Of a stretch of DNA of 64,000 bases, positions 16,405 through 25,254 are shown piece by piece. The notes under the pieces are model-generated. The model did no database searches. It was not told where the DNA came from and was given only the letters and a program-made list of their open reading frames with translations. The translations under genes were made by a program, and so were the position numbers. The stretch comes from JAUIAI01 sp045106815 (lineage in GTDB: Bacteria; Pseudomonadota; Gammaproteobacteria; Burkholderiales; Burkholderiaceae_E). Each line of letters starts with the position of its first letter. Position 1 is the first letter of the stretch. The stretch is taken from assembly GCA_045106815.1 (NCBI GenBank), contig JBGCFG010000046.1, positions 40,948 through 104,947 on the forward strand, read 5' to 3'.

Positions 16405-17196
16405 ATGAACGCCATTAGCCTTGAGCAGGACGGCGCCGTCGCCCGCCTGCTAATTAACAACCCGCAGCGGCGCAATGCGCTCAGTCGGGCGATGTGGCGT
16501 GCTATTGAAGCGGCTTGCGATCAGATTCGCGAGCAAGACACGGCGTCCGTATTGGTGCTGGCAAGCTCTACACCGGGTTGCTTTGCCGCAGGCGCCGACA
16601 TTTCCGAATTTGAAGCGAACTATGCCAGCGCCGCCTCTGCGAGCGAGGTAAATACAGAGATCCATCGCGCTATTGATGCCCTGCAAGCCTGCCCGATGCC
16701 CAGCGTCGCTTTGATCGATGGCCCTTGCGTGGGTGGTGGCCTAGCGCTTGCACTTGCCGCTGACATTCGACTGGCCAGCCCTAACGCCCGCTTCGCCGTC
16801 ACGCCAAGCAAGCTAGGTCTTTCCTACCACCCGGATGATGTCAGGCGACTCATGTCGGCTTGCGGTAAAGCGAACGCGAGCGAACTCCTCTTTGGCGCTC
16901 AGGTTTGGTCGGCTGAACGCGGCTTACAAGCCGGTTTGGTTAATCAACTGATCGAGACTGAATCATTTGACAGCGCCAGCAAGCAACTCATTGAGGCGAT
17001 TTGCCAGAACTCTCGCGCAGCCAATGGCATCCTCAAGCAAACCGTAAGCAGTGTTGAATCAAACGATGTGCAAGCGATACAGGCGAGCGAGGCAGCGTTT
17101 GATGAGTTGTTCCTAAGCGAAGACTTTATCGCGGGGCGAGATGCCTTCCTGAGCAAATCCCCCGTACAGTTTCCATCCAACAAACGAGACACGTAA
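16405..17196 (+). CDS. Enoyl-CoA hydratase/isomerase family protein
   Basis: Crotonase-fold protein of 263 residues. NPQRRNALSRAMWRAIEAAC, CFAAGADISEFE (oxyanion loop one) and GPCVGGGLALALAADIRLAS with ARFAVTPSKLGL (oxyanion loop two) are clear. At the second catalytic Glu position the sequence reads SKLGLSYHPDDVRRL where many hydratases have PEIGLIP, so the enzyme may not be a simple hydratase: isomerase or hydrolase activity is possible. It starts at ATG 16405, only 14 bases from the divergent hydrolase start. Three bases separate it from the MmgE/PrpD gene, so the two are co-transcribed. Confidence 0.87.
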   Translation: MNAISLEQDGAVARLLINNPQRRNALSRAMWRAIEAACDQIREQDTASVLVLASSTPGCFAAGADISEFEANYASAASASEVNTEIHRAIDALQACPMPSVALIDGPCVGGGLALALAADIRLASPNARFAVTPSKLGLSYHPDDVRRLMSACGKANASELLFGAQVWSAERGLQAGLVNQLIETESFDSASKQLIEAICQNSRAANGILKQTVSSVESNDVQAIQASEAAFDELFLSEDFIAGRDAFLSKSPVQFPSNKRDT

Positions 17197-17199
17197 ACC

Positions 17200-18636
17200 A
17201 TGACTCAGCCGGCCCCACCCGATCCAGGCTCAGACCATTTTCCTGATCGCATCGAGCGATTTCTTGATCTCATAGAACAAACGCCCTACGAGGCGCTGCC
17301 GGCAGACGCGGTGGCTGCTGCAAAGGTTTTTTTGCTTGATACGGCCGGAGTCGCACTTGCCGGTCGCATGGCCCCCAGATTAGAAGAGTTGCAAGGGCTT
17401 GCGACTGACTGGGACGGCTCATCAACCAGCGGCGTACCCATTTGGAACACCAAGGCAAGGGGAAGTGCACCAACCGCCGCGTTGATAAACGGTTACCAGT
17501 GTCATGCACTCGAATACGACTGCGTCTACGAACCCGCTGTGATTTTGCCTACGCCGCCTATTCTGGCAGCGCTTCACACCAAGGCCGTTGAGTTAACCGC
17601 GGCCGGCCGCCCGCCAGACGGTAAAGCACTCATTCGTGCTTTTGTTCTGGCTCTGGAGGTGTCCTGCACCATCGCTGGTGGCGCGCGCAACAGTATGTTC
17701 TTTTTCAGGCCCACCACGACGGGTGTGTTCTCTGCCCTCACTGCCATTGCCTGCCTTGACCCTTTACCCCGCGACAAGCTGCGCTATGCGTTTGGTATCG
17801 GCTACTCGCAAATGTGCGGCACGATGCAGGCACACGAGGAAGGTTCCATGATGCTCGCCATGCAAATGGGATTCGCAGCGCGCAACGCGGTGCAGGCGCA
17901 TGCGATGGCAAAGATCGGCGTATCCGGTCCGGTTCAGGTGTTGGACGGGCGATTTGGCTACTACCAGAACTTTGAAAGTAGTGATCACCTCGAGGACATG
18001 CTGGGGCAACTCGGCTCACCGTGGAAGGTGACTCAGCTTTCCCATAAGCCGTTTCCCAGTGGCCGGGTCACGCATGGTGTTATCCATACGCTGCGCAAGA
18101 TGCGGCAAGCACTCGACCTGTCCGCCAACGCCTCTTTCGACACGATCACCGCGATGCGCGTTGAGATGCCACCACTGGGTTTTCGCCTGACCGGCCGCCC
18201 GATGGTGCATCGGCCCACACCCAACTATGCACGTCTGTGTATTCCCTTCGTGGCCGCTGCTGAGTTACTTCTGGGCAAAGTTGACCCCACCACGTTTGTG
18301 CCTGAGTTTTTGCATGACGATCGCATTGAAAATCTGGCCAGGCGAGTACAGACGATAGAGGTGCCGCACGACAACCCAAATGCGTTCTATCCGCAAACCA
18401 TCACGATTGAGTTCTCTGATAGAGAAACGCTCAGGTATGAGATTCCGATGGCATGGGGGCATCCGGATATGCCACTTAGCGAGGCGGACCGAGTTGCCAA
18501 GTTTGAGTTGTGCTGTCATTTGGCTGCGAGCTCAGGCTCAGCTCAATCCGTAGATGCGCAAGCGTTTGCTCGGTGGATACAGCAACTGGACGAGGCAAAA
18601 GACCTTACACCGTTGCTAAACTTGTTGCAGGCATAG
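17200..18636 (+). CDS. MmgE/PrpD family protein
   Basis: 478-residue member of the family that includes 2-methylcitrate dehydratase PrpD and cis-aconitate decarboxylase (which makes itaconate). Supporting blocks are FLLDTAGVALAGR, GSAPTAALINGYQCHALEYD (the usual NG-x4-H-x-LD/YD region), GIGYSQMCGTMQAHEEGSMM and KPFPSGRVTHGVIHTLRKM. The enzyme handles a tricarboxylic or branched dicarboxylic acid in the cytoplasm. An MmgE/PrpD gene is also part of the Pseudomonas itaconate cluster. It follows the crotonase gene by three bases and is followed after two bases by an amidase, so it sits in the middle of a three-gene operon. Confidence 0.88.
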   Translation: MTQPAPPDPGSDHFPDRIERFLDLIEQTPYEALPADAVAAAKVFLLDTAGVALAGRMAPRLEELQGLATDWDGSSTSGVPIWNTKARGSAPTAALINGYQCHALEYDCVYEPAVILPTPPILAALHTKAVELTAAGRPPDGKALIRAFVLALEVSCTIAGGARNSMFFFRPTTTGVFSALTAIACLDPLPRDKLRYAFGIGYSQMCGTMQAHEEGSMMLAMQMGFAARNAVQAHAMAKIGVSGPVQVLDGRFGYYQNFESSDHLEDMLGQLGSPWKVTQLSHKPFPSGRVTHGVIHTLRKMRQALDLSANASFDTITAMRVEMPPLGFRLTGRPMVHRPTPNYARLCIPFVAAAELLLGKVDPTTFVPEFLHDDRIENLARRVQTIEVPHDNPNAFYPQTITIEFSDRETLRYEIPMAWGHPDMPLSEADRVAKFELCCHLAASSGSAQSVDAQAFARWIQQLDEAKDLTPLLNLLQA

Positions 18637-18638
18637 AG

Positions 18639-20042
18639 ATGAACTTACTCGATTTCAGTCTCACACAAGCGCGGCAAGCCATGCGCGAGGGCAAGCTCAC
18701 CTGCGTCGACTATATCGATGCCCTGCTCGCGCGCTCACAGACCCAAAAGAAACTGAACATCTGGATCTCCGACAGTACCGACACCCTGAGGCAACAAGCA
18801 AAAAGCGTCGACGAGTCCGGGGTCGCGCGCGACGCGGCGCAAGCGCTAGCCGGCATGCCGTTGGCACTCAAAGACAATATCAACACCACCGCATTGCCCA
18901 CCAGCGGCGGCACGCAGGCTTTGCTAGGTAAGACACCGCCAGCCAATGCACCGGTTGCACAGACTCTGTTCGATGCGGGCGCGCTCTTGGCCGGCAAAAC
19001 CAATATGCACGAGTTGGCATTTGGCATCTCCAACAATAATGCGGTGACTGGTGCATGCAGAAACCCGTGGAACCCCGAGCTCATCCCTGGCGGCAGCAGC
19101 GGCGGTTCAGCAGCCGCGGTTGCCGCCAGAGTCGTCCCCGCTGCTATTGGCACTGATACCGGTGCCTCCGTCAGACTGCCAGCCGCTCTATGCGGTGTCG
19201 CCGGCTTCAGACCGACTGTAGGCCGCTATGAAGCCGCCGGCATCGTACCTATCTCGCACACGCGAGACACCCCCGGCCCAATCGCGCGGAGCATGGCCGA
19301 CATTGCGTTACTCGACAGCGTTATGGCGCAGAGTCCGAACAACCTCGACCCCGTGCCGCTAAGTGAGATACGGCTCGCCGTGCCGCGAAAGCTTTTTTAT
19401 GACGGCATTGAATCAACGGTTGCACCCGTCATTGATGAGGCGTTGGATCGCCTGGCCAATGCGGGTGTAGCGCTGATTGAAATTGACATACCAGAACTAG
19501 CCACACTGAATGAAGCGGTCGGTTTTCCAGTTGCACTGTATGAGGTCATGCAGGATCTGCCGGCGTATCTGGCCAGTTGCGGCTACTCAATCACCATGAC
19601 CGAAGTTGTCGCGCAAGTGGGTAGCCCCGATGTTGCGGCCATCCTCAGCTCGCAACTCGGTGACGAAGCGCTACCCCGGGCCGCTTATGACCTGGCCCTT
19701 CGCACCCGACCACGTTTGCAGGCAGCCTACGCGCAGGCCTTCGTGCAGCATCGCGTTGACGCCATGATTTTCCCGACAGCAGTTCTGCCCGCGAGACCGA
19801 TCGGTCAGGATGAAACGGTTGAATTGAATGGCGAACAAGTGCCCACGTTCCCTGCCTACATTCGGAATACTGATGCGGGCAGCAATGCCGGCATTCCTGG
19901 TATCAGCATACCGGCCGGCCTCACGCATGAAGGTTTACCTGTGGGCCTTGAGCTAGATGGGCCAATCAGTAGTGACCGACATCTGTTGGCGGTCGCCCAA
20001 GCACTGGAAGCGATCCTGCCCCCTCTGACCATGCCCGACTAG
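18639..20042 (+). CDS. Amidase (amidase signature family), second copy
   Basis: 467-residue amidase-signature protein. The triad is visible: Lys in MPLALKDNINTTALP, cis-Ser in PGGSSGGSAAAVAAR, and the nucleophilic Ser in GTDTGASVRLPAALCG. Mandelamide-hydrolase and indoleacetamide-hydrolase-type proteins share the DPGPIARSMADI-like block seen here as DTPGPIARSMADIALLDSV. The ATG at 18639 lies two bases after the MmgE/PrpD stop; a longer frame from 18510 would overlap that gene by 127 bases and was not used. It is not closely similar to the amidase at 12824, so the two probably have different substrates. Confidence 0.88.
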   Translation: MNLLDFSLTQARQAMREGKLTCVDYIDALLARSQTQKKLNIWISDSTDTLRQQAKSVDESGVARDAAQALAGMPLALKDNINTTALPTSGGTQALLGKTPPANAPVAQTLFDAGALLAGKTNMHELAFGISNNNAVTGACRNPWNPELIPGGSSGGSAAAVAARVVPAAIGTDTGASVRLPAALCGVAGFRPTVGRYEAAGIVPISHTRDTPGPIARSMADIALLDSVMAQSPNNLDPVPLSEIRLAVPRKLFYDGIESTVAPVIDEALDRLANAGVALIEIDIPELATLNEAVGFPVALYEVMQDLPAYLASCGYSITMTEVVAQVGSPDVAAILSSQLGDEALPRAAYDLALRTRPRLQAAYAQAFVQHRVDAMIFPTAVLPARPIGQDETVELNGEQVPTFPAYIRNTDAGSNAGIPGISIPAGLTHEGLPVGLELDGPISSDRHLLAVAQALEAILPPLTMPD

Positions 20043-20056
20043 CGAACCCCTGCCAT

Positions 20057-20563
20057 TCAAAACAGGCTAGGCTGACCGCCAATCGTATTGGCAGACTCCA
20101 TCTGCAGGAGCTTCGTTTTTGCCGGCAAGCCACCGCCAAATCCAGTCAGTGATCCATCAGCGCCAATCACACGATGGCACGGCACGATAATGGGGATGGG
20201 GTTGGCGTTATTTGCCATGCCAACAGCCCGGCTTGCGCCCGGCTGGTCGATCATGCGAGCAATGTCGCCGTAAGACACAGTCTGACCGTAAGGAATGGTT
20301 TGGAGTGCCGCCCAGACGGAGCGTTGAAACGCAGTGCCATGCAGGTTAAGCGGGAGATCAAACTCGATCGTCTCGCCGTTAAAGTAGGCTTGTAGCGGCT
20401 CAATCGCATAAGCCAGAGGCGCTGCGTCTTCTACCCAGCTTGCCTCACGCTTTAGCTGTTGGCGCCCGAGTTTAAAGCCAGTGTAGTGCAAGGCTTCATC
20501 GGTTCCGGCCACAAGAAACGGCCCGACAGGGCTTGGCAGAAACTGATAGTAAACAGTGGCCAA
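20057..20563 (-). CDS. ogt: Methylated-DNA--protein-cysteine methyltransferase
   Basis: Suicide repair enzyme that moves the methyl group from O6-methylguanine to its own cysteine. IPIIVPCHRVIGADGSLTGF holds the acceptor Cys in PCHRV, and FQRSVWAALQTIPYGQTVSY with GDIA and GASRAVGMANNANP form the DNA-binding helix-turn-helix. The 168-residue length fits Ogt without the Ada N-terminal domain. The start appears to be TTG 20563, since no ATG or GTG lies in frame nearby. It stands alone, converges on the amidase, and is 92 bases from the livJ-like stop. Confidence 0.92.
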   Translation of the reverse strand: MATVYYQFLPSPVGPFLVAGTDEALHYTGFKLGRQQLKREASWVEDAAPLAYAIEPLQAYFNGETIEFDLPLNLHGTAFQRSVWAALQTIPYGQTVSYGDIARMIDQPGASRAVGMANNANPIPIIVPCHRVIGADGSLTGFGGGLPAKTKLLQMESANTIGGQPSLF

Positions 20564-20655
20564 GGCAATCTCACATATTGCCTGGAGATTGCCCGAGCCG
20601 AGTGATCGACAACGGCAAGGCCACGCCGATCACTCTCATCGATGACAAGGTCTTT

Positions 20656-21810
20656 TTACTTGGCCTGGCCAACCACTTTCCAACTACCGCCCTCAATCTT
20701 GGAAATAAAGATCTCTTCAGCGGCGGTGTGATCGTCAGGGCCGAGTTGTACTTTGTTGCCCATGATTTTGTCGTCATAGTTCAGACTCTCCATCGCTTTA
20801 ACAAATGAGTCTGTCGTCAGGTCTTTACCCGCAGCCTCCAGCGCACGGACAAGGATTTCAGCAGCGGAGCGGCCAAGCAAGGCGCCGGTGCCGGGGAACT
20901 TCTCACCCGTTTCCTTGGTGTAAGACGCGATCCACTCGGCCACACCAGGCTCTGCGGCCCGCGCTTCGAGATCTTGCCAGCCTGCGCCAGCATAAAAACC
21001 ATCGGTCACGCCACCAGGCACTTTGGCAATGGCTGTATGAAACGACGCTGACGAGCCAACAAAACTGACGTTGTTCCAACCGATCTTCTTGGCGGTTGCA
21101 ACTGCAGTGATCACACCACGCACCGACAAGGCCACTGCAACGAGATCGCAATTGGCATTCTTAAGCTTGGTCAATGAACCCACGTAGTCTGTCTCGTCAG
21201 GCTTGTGAGTGGTTTCCCCGCCATAGGTCAGGCCTAGTTCCTTGGTCTGTTCGACCGCAGCAGCCTGAATTTCCTTACCGAAATCACTGGGGATGTACAT
21301 AGAGCAAACCGTCTTGGCGTTCTTTTCTTTGACCATGTAGTCAACGGTTGCCTTAACTGCATCGTAGTAGCTCGCTGTGCCAGCAAACTTGTACCGGATG
21401 GGCTCTTGCAGCATCTGACGCGCCGCAGACAGCGGGTTGATGTTCGGAATGCCTTTGGCATCTAGCAGCTTGAATGACGCAATGTTGTGTGGGGTCCCTA
21501 GTGACAGCAACATGGCAAAAACCTTGTCACGGTTCACCAGCTTATTGGCTGCCTGAACGGCCTTAGGCACCTGGTAACCATGATCTTCCACCACGAGGCG
21601 AATCTTACGACCGTGCACCCCACCCTTGGCATTGATCTCATCAAAGTAAAGCTGAGCCGCCTTGATTGAAGGCACACCAAAGGCCGCGAAAGGCCCGGAC
21701 AAGTCATTTGCGCTGCCAATAACAACTTCGGTATCACTAACACCCTGGTCGGCCCAGGCGGGTGCTGCTGCAATAGATAATCCGGCCGCAACGGCTAGAA
21801 GCTTCTTCAT
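20656..21810 (-). CDS. Branched-chain amino-acid-type ABC substrate-binding protein
   Basis: Periplasmic binding protein of 384 residues with a clear Sec signal (MKKLLAVAAGLSIAAAPAWA). The mature N-terminus VSDTEVVIGSANDLSGPFAA and the later INAKGGVHGRKIRLVVEDHG are typical of LivJ/HAAT proteins, type I periplasmic-binding fold. It binds the ligand and delivers it to the permeases encoded upstream. GGGAGAG precedes ATG 21810. It is last in the livH-livM-livG-livF-ligase-livJ run. Ligands of this family include amino acids, urea, amides and aromatic acids; the neighbouring acyl-CoA synthetase points to a carboxylic acid. Confidence 0.9.
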   Translation of the reverse strand: MKKLLAVAAGLSIAAAPAWADQGVSDTEVVIGSANDLSGPFAAFGVPSIKAAQLYFDEINAKGGVHGRKIRLVVEDHGYQVPKAVQAANKLVNRDKVFAMLLSLGTPHNIASFKLLDAKGIPNINPLSAARQMLQEPIRYKFAGTASYYDAVKATVDYMVKEKNAKTVCSMYIPSDFGKEIQAAAVEQTKELGLTYGGETTHKPDETDYVGSLTKLKNANCDLVAVALSVRGVITAVATAKKIGWNNVSFVGSSASFHTAIAKVPGGVTDGFYAGAGWQDLEARAAEPGVAEWIASYTKETGEKFPGTGALLGRSAAEILVRALEAAGKDLTTDSFVKAMESLNYDDKIMGNKVQLGPDDHTAAEEIFISKIEGGSWKVVGQAK

Positions 21811-21834
21811 GTGAGTACTCTCCCTGTTTGGTAT

Positions 21835-23694
21835 TTAGTACATTTGTTTAATTAACGCCTCATGGCGAGTTTCGACGACACTGCGTTTTAACTTCATTGT
21901 CGGCGTGAGCTCTTCGTCTTCGGCGGTCAGCAAGATATCGATCAGGCGAAAATCCTTGAGTTGCTCCACGCGGGCAAATGCCTTGTTGACCTCTGCCACC
22001 TCCTGGCTAATCAGCTCTTTGACTTCTGGCGCCGCACACAGAGACGAGAAATCCGAGAACGGCACTTGGGCATCTTGGGCAAACTTCTCAACATTCTCCT
22101 GGTCGATCATGATGAGGCACGTTAAATACTTGCGCTTGTCACCGATCACCACTGCATCTGAGATATACGGTGAGAATTTCAGTCGGCTTTCAATTTCAGC
22201 CGGTGTAATGTTCTTGCCGCCAGCAGTAATGATGATGTCTTTGATGCGGCCGGTAATCGTCACGGCGCCGTCATCATCAATCTTGGCCACATCGCCGGTG
22301 TGCAGCCATTCACCTTTGATGGTCTCAGCAGTTTTGTCTGGCATATTCCAGTAGCCCTTGAACACACCCGGCCCGCGCACGAGCAGTTCACCTGTCTCAT
22401 CAATGCGAACCTCGGTACCGTTGAGCACTTTGCCCACAGAGCCGATCACATTGTCTTCAAGCGTATTAAGCGTCACCACGCCGGTGGTTTCAGTGGCCCC
22501 GTAGCCCTCTAGTACCGGCACGCCAATAGCGCTGAACCAGCGCAGCAGTTCGGGGCTGATGGGTGCAGCACCTGAGCCGCCACGACGCATGCGGTCCATT
22601 CCGAGCATACGCCGCAGGTTCGCCAACACCACGCGATCCCAGAATTTGTAGCGCAACCCCAGCGATCCGGGTATGGGTTGCCCTTGCTCTTCGAGGGTTG
22701 CCTTCTCAACTCCAGCCTTTACAGCTTGATCCAGCGCCCAACGACCGAGCGGTGTCGCTTCAGAGCGGCGAATTTGCACCTGGGAGTACAGCTTTTCCCA
22801 GAAGCGCGGCACGGCCGCAAAGGTATGCGGTGAGACTTCCTGCATATTCTCGACAACGGTTTCAACACTCTCGGTGAAGTTCACCGTGACGCCGCACGCA
22901 AGCTGGCCCAACACTGACAACAGCCGCTCGTAGATGTGGCAAAGCGGCAGAAAGCACAACTGCTCATCGCTCGGATAGGTTTGCAGCACCGGTACCGCCG
23001 CCATCATTTGATAAATTAGATTGCGGTGCGTCACCATGGCGCCCTTCGGCCGCCCTGTCGTGCCGGAGGTGTAAATCAGGATCACGGTGTCGTCGGGCTT
23101 GGCCGCATCAATGGCACGCTCAAACTGCTCACTGTCAGCATCGTTCTGCTGCTTGCCCAGCGCTACCAGATCATCCAGGAACATCACGCGCTCGTGCGCA
23201 AATTCCCGCAAGCCATCGCGTTCAAACACGATGACCTTTTTGAGGTTAGGCACCTGATCGGCAATTTCCAGATACTTGTCTAACTGCTCGTCATTCTCGA
23301 CAAACAAGAACGGCGAACCACTGTCGTTGATCAGATAGGCAAGCTGCTCGGCGGCGTCCGTGGTGTAGATACCGTTGGTAATACCGCCAACAGCGATGAT
23401 GCCCATATCGCAATACAGCCACTCCTTGCTGTCTTCGGCAAGCAGAGAGACCGGCTGGCCTCTTTGCAAACCCAGACCCACCAGGCCAAGGCCAATCCAT
23501 TTGGCATTGTCGTAGTAGTCCTGCCAGGTGAACGACTGCCAGATGCCCATGTCTTTTTCGCGATGAGCGACCTTGGTAGACAACTCCTTGCAACGCTGAC
23601 GAAACAGTGTCGGCACCGTATTGCAGCCATCCAGTTCCAACAGTTGGTCAGCGCCGATGGCCTGCACATGCTTTTGTTCAGAGAGGTCAGTCAT
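21835..23694 (-). CDS. AMP-forming long-chain acyl-CoA synthetase
   Basis: About 619-residue ANL enzyme of the FadD15/long-chain type. Motifs are VILIYTSGTTGRPKGAMVTH, the GYGATETTGV aromatic/Glu motif, LHTGDVAKIDDDGAVTITGR and KDIIITAGGKNITPAEIE with the hinge and catalytic Lys. It couples ATP cleavage to acyl-CoA formation at the inner face of the membrane. I used ATG 23694, four bases after the livF stop; a longer start at 23763 overlaps livF. Its place between livF and livJ is common in proteobacteria and suggests that the transported ligand is trapped as a CoA ester. Confidence 0.9.
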   Translation of the reverse strand: MTDLSEQKHVQAIGADQLLELDGCNTVPTLFRQRCKELSTKVAHREKDMGIWQSFTWQDYYDNAKWIGLGLVGLGLQRGQPVSLLAEDSKEWLYCDMGIIAVGGITNGIYTTDAAEQLAYLINDSGSPFLFVENDEQLDKYLEIADQVPNLKKVIVFERDGLREFAHERVMFLDDLVALGKQQNDADSEQFERAIDAAKPDDTVILIYTSGTTGRPKGAMVTHRNLIYQMMAAVPVLQTYPSDEQLCFLPLCHIYERLLSVLGQLACGVTVNFTESVETVVENMQEVSPHTFAAVPRFWEKLYSQVQIRRSEATPLGRWALDQAVKAGVEKATLEEQGQPIPGSLGLRYKFWDRVVLANLRRMLGMDRMRRGGSGAAPISPELLRWFSAIGVPVLEGYGATETTGVVTLNTLEDNVIGSVGKVLNGTEVRIDETGELLVRGPGVFKGYWNMPDKTAETIKGEWLHTGDVAKIDDDGAVTITGRIKDIIITAGGKNITPAEIESRLKFSPYISDAVVIGDKRKYLTCLIMIDQENVEKFAQDAQVPFSDFSSLCAAPEVKELISQEVAEVNKAFARVEQLKDFRLIDILLTAEDEELTPTMKLKRSVVETRHEALIKQMY

Positions 23695-23698
23695 ATCA

Positions 23699-24475
23699 TC
23701 ACCGCCAGGTTTTTTTGCGTTTCCAGCGCTTTTGGCCTCGCTGGGTGTCGCCGGTCGCCCCAAGATAAAACTCTTGAATATCTTCTGAGGCCAGCAAGCT
23801 TTCAGATGAGCCTGACATCACAATCCGGCCAATCTCGAGTACGTAACCATAGTGCGCTGCTTTGAGCGCCACCATCGCATTTTGCTCAACCAGCAGCATC
23901 GTGACGCCCTGCTCTTGATTGAGCCGCTTGATGATCTCAAAGATCTCTTGTACAAGAATGGGCGACAGCCCCAGGCTTGGCTCATCCAGCAGTAAAACCT
24001 TGGGCTTGGTCATCAGGCCACGACCAATCGCCAGCATCTGCTGCTGACCGCCTGACATCGTGCCGGCCTGTTGATCACGACGCTCTTTCAAGATGGGAAA
24101 GTACTGCATCACCATATCGATGTCAGCAGAGATTTGATCTGTATCGCGCCGGGTATAAGCGCCCATCATGAGGTTTTCAAGCACCGTTAAGAACGGAAAC
24201 ACCTCGCGCCCTTCTGGCACATGGGCAATACCCGAATGCACAATGTGATCGGGCTCGCGCCCCTGAATCTCCTTGCCTGCCAGCAATACCTGACCCTTCT
24301 CCGGATCCATCACACCGCTCACTGTTTTAAGCAACGTGGTCTTGCCAGCACCATTAGCGCCCAGAATCGTGACAATCTTGCCTTTGGGCACTTCAAGGCT
24401 GACGCCCCGAATCGCCATGATGGGGCCGTAGAAAGTCTCTACATTCTTGAGTTCGAGAACCGGGGCCTCGCTCAT
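23699..24475 (-). CDS. livF: ABC transporter ATP-binding protein LivF
   Basis: 258-residue ATPase of the branched-chain amino-acid type. Walker A is LGANGAGKTTLL, signature MSGGQQQMLAIGRGL, Walker B KVLLLDEPSLGLSP, switch His region MLLVEQNA. Helper blocks such as GIAHVPEGREVFPFLTV are specific to LivF. The C-terminus carries an unusual basic tail (QRGQKRWKRKK) after the normal LivF end. The ATG overlaps the livG stop as ATGA. With LivG it powers the LivHM permease. Confidence 0.93.
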   Translation of the reverse strand: MSEAPVLELKNVETFYGPIMAIRGVSLEVPKGKIVTILGANGAGKTTLLKTVSGVMDPEKGQVLLAGKEIQGREPDHIVHSGIAHVPEGREVFPFLTVLENLMMGAYTRRDTDQISADIDMVMQYFPILKERRDQQAGTMSGGQQQMLAIGRGLMTKPKVLLLDEPSLGLSPILVQEIFEIIKRLNQEQGVTMLLVEQNAMVALKAAHYGYVLEIGRIVMSGSSESLLASEDIQEFYLGATGDTQRGQKRWKRKKTWR

Positions 24476-25254
24476 GACGCCCCCTCGGTCACCGAATCAA
24501 CCCCCAGGTAGGCAGCGATCACACCTGGGTCGCTCTGCACTTCTTTGGCTGTCCCCATGGCCAAGGGCCGGCCGTCGGCAATCGCCAGCACGCGGTTGGA
24601 GACCTGGGTGACCAGACTCATATCGTGCTCGACCATCAGGATCGTCAGGCCCATGTCCTTTTGCATGTCCTCAATCCAGAACGCCACATCTTGCGTTTCT
24701 TCAACCGACAAACCCGATGCTGGCTCATCCAGCAAGAGAAGCCTGGGCCCCGATGCCAGGCCGCGCGCAATCTCGACAACTTTGCGTACACCGTAGGGCA
24801 AGCCGGCAATCAGCTTGTCGCGGTACGGTTGCAAATCAAGAAAGTCGATGACAGCCTCAGCGCGTTCGCGGTGCTCTTTCTCGGCCCGCCGGGCCGCTGG
24901 CGTGAAGAGCAGATCTTGCAGCAGGTTGCTGCCGCGTCTCGGGTGCCGCCCAACCAGCAGGTTATGAAGAACGGTTGAGTGCTCGAACAACTCAATGTTT
25001 TGAAAGGTTCTGGCAATGCCCAGCGGCGAGATTTGATCCGGCCGCATGTTCGTAATGTCTTGCCCGTCGAATGTAATCTTGCCGCCGGTGGGTTCATAAA
25101 ACCGGCTGATGAGATTGAAGATGGTTGATTTGCCCGCGCCGTTAGGGCCGACAATGGTGAACACCTCGCCGGCTTGTACATCAAAGCTAATCCCGTCAAC
25201 CGCCTTGATGCCACCAAAGCTAATGGAGAGATCCTCAACAGAAAGCAGGCTCAT
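24472..25254 (-). CDS. livG: ABC transporter ATP-binding protein LivG
   Basis: 260-residue ATPase with Walker A VGPNGAGKSTIFNLISRFYE, the LivG-specific GIARTFQNIELFEHSTVLHN stretch and Walker B LLLLDEPASGLSVEE. The usual LSGG signature is degenerate: the segment before Walker B reads LPYGVRKVVEIARGLASG, typical of LivG proteins (L-x-Y-G). The ATG overlaps the livM stop as ATGA. It forms the heterodimeric motor with LivF. Confidence 0.93.
   Translation of the reverse strand: MSLLSVEDLSISFGGIKAVDGISFDVQAGEVFTIVGPNGAGKSTIFNLISRFYEPTGGKITFDGQDITNMRPDQISPLGIARTFQNIELFEHSTVLHNLLVGRHPRRGSNLLQDLLFTPAARRAEKEHRERAEAVIDFLDLQPYRDKLIAGLPYGVRKVVEIARGLASGPRLLLLDEPASGLSVEETQDVAFWIEDMQKDMGLTILMVEHDMSLVTQVSNRVLAIADGRPLAMGTAKEVQSDPGVIAAYLGVDSVTEGAS

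Noticed and set aside
18510..18638. N-terminal extension of the second amidase
   Set aside because: It would overlap the MmgE/PrpD gene by 127 bases; the amidase family start fits ATG 18639, two bases after that stop.
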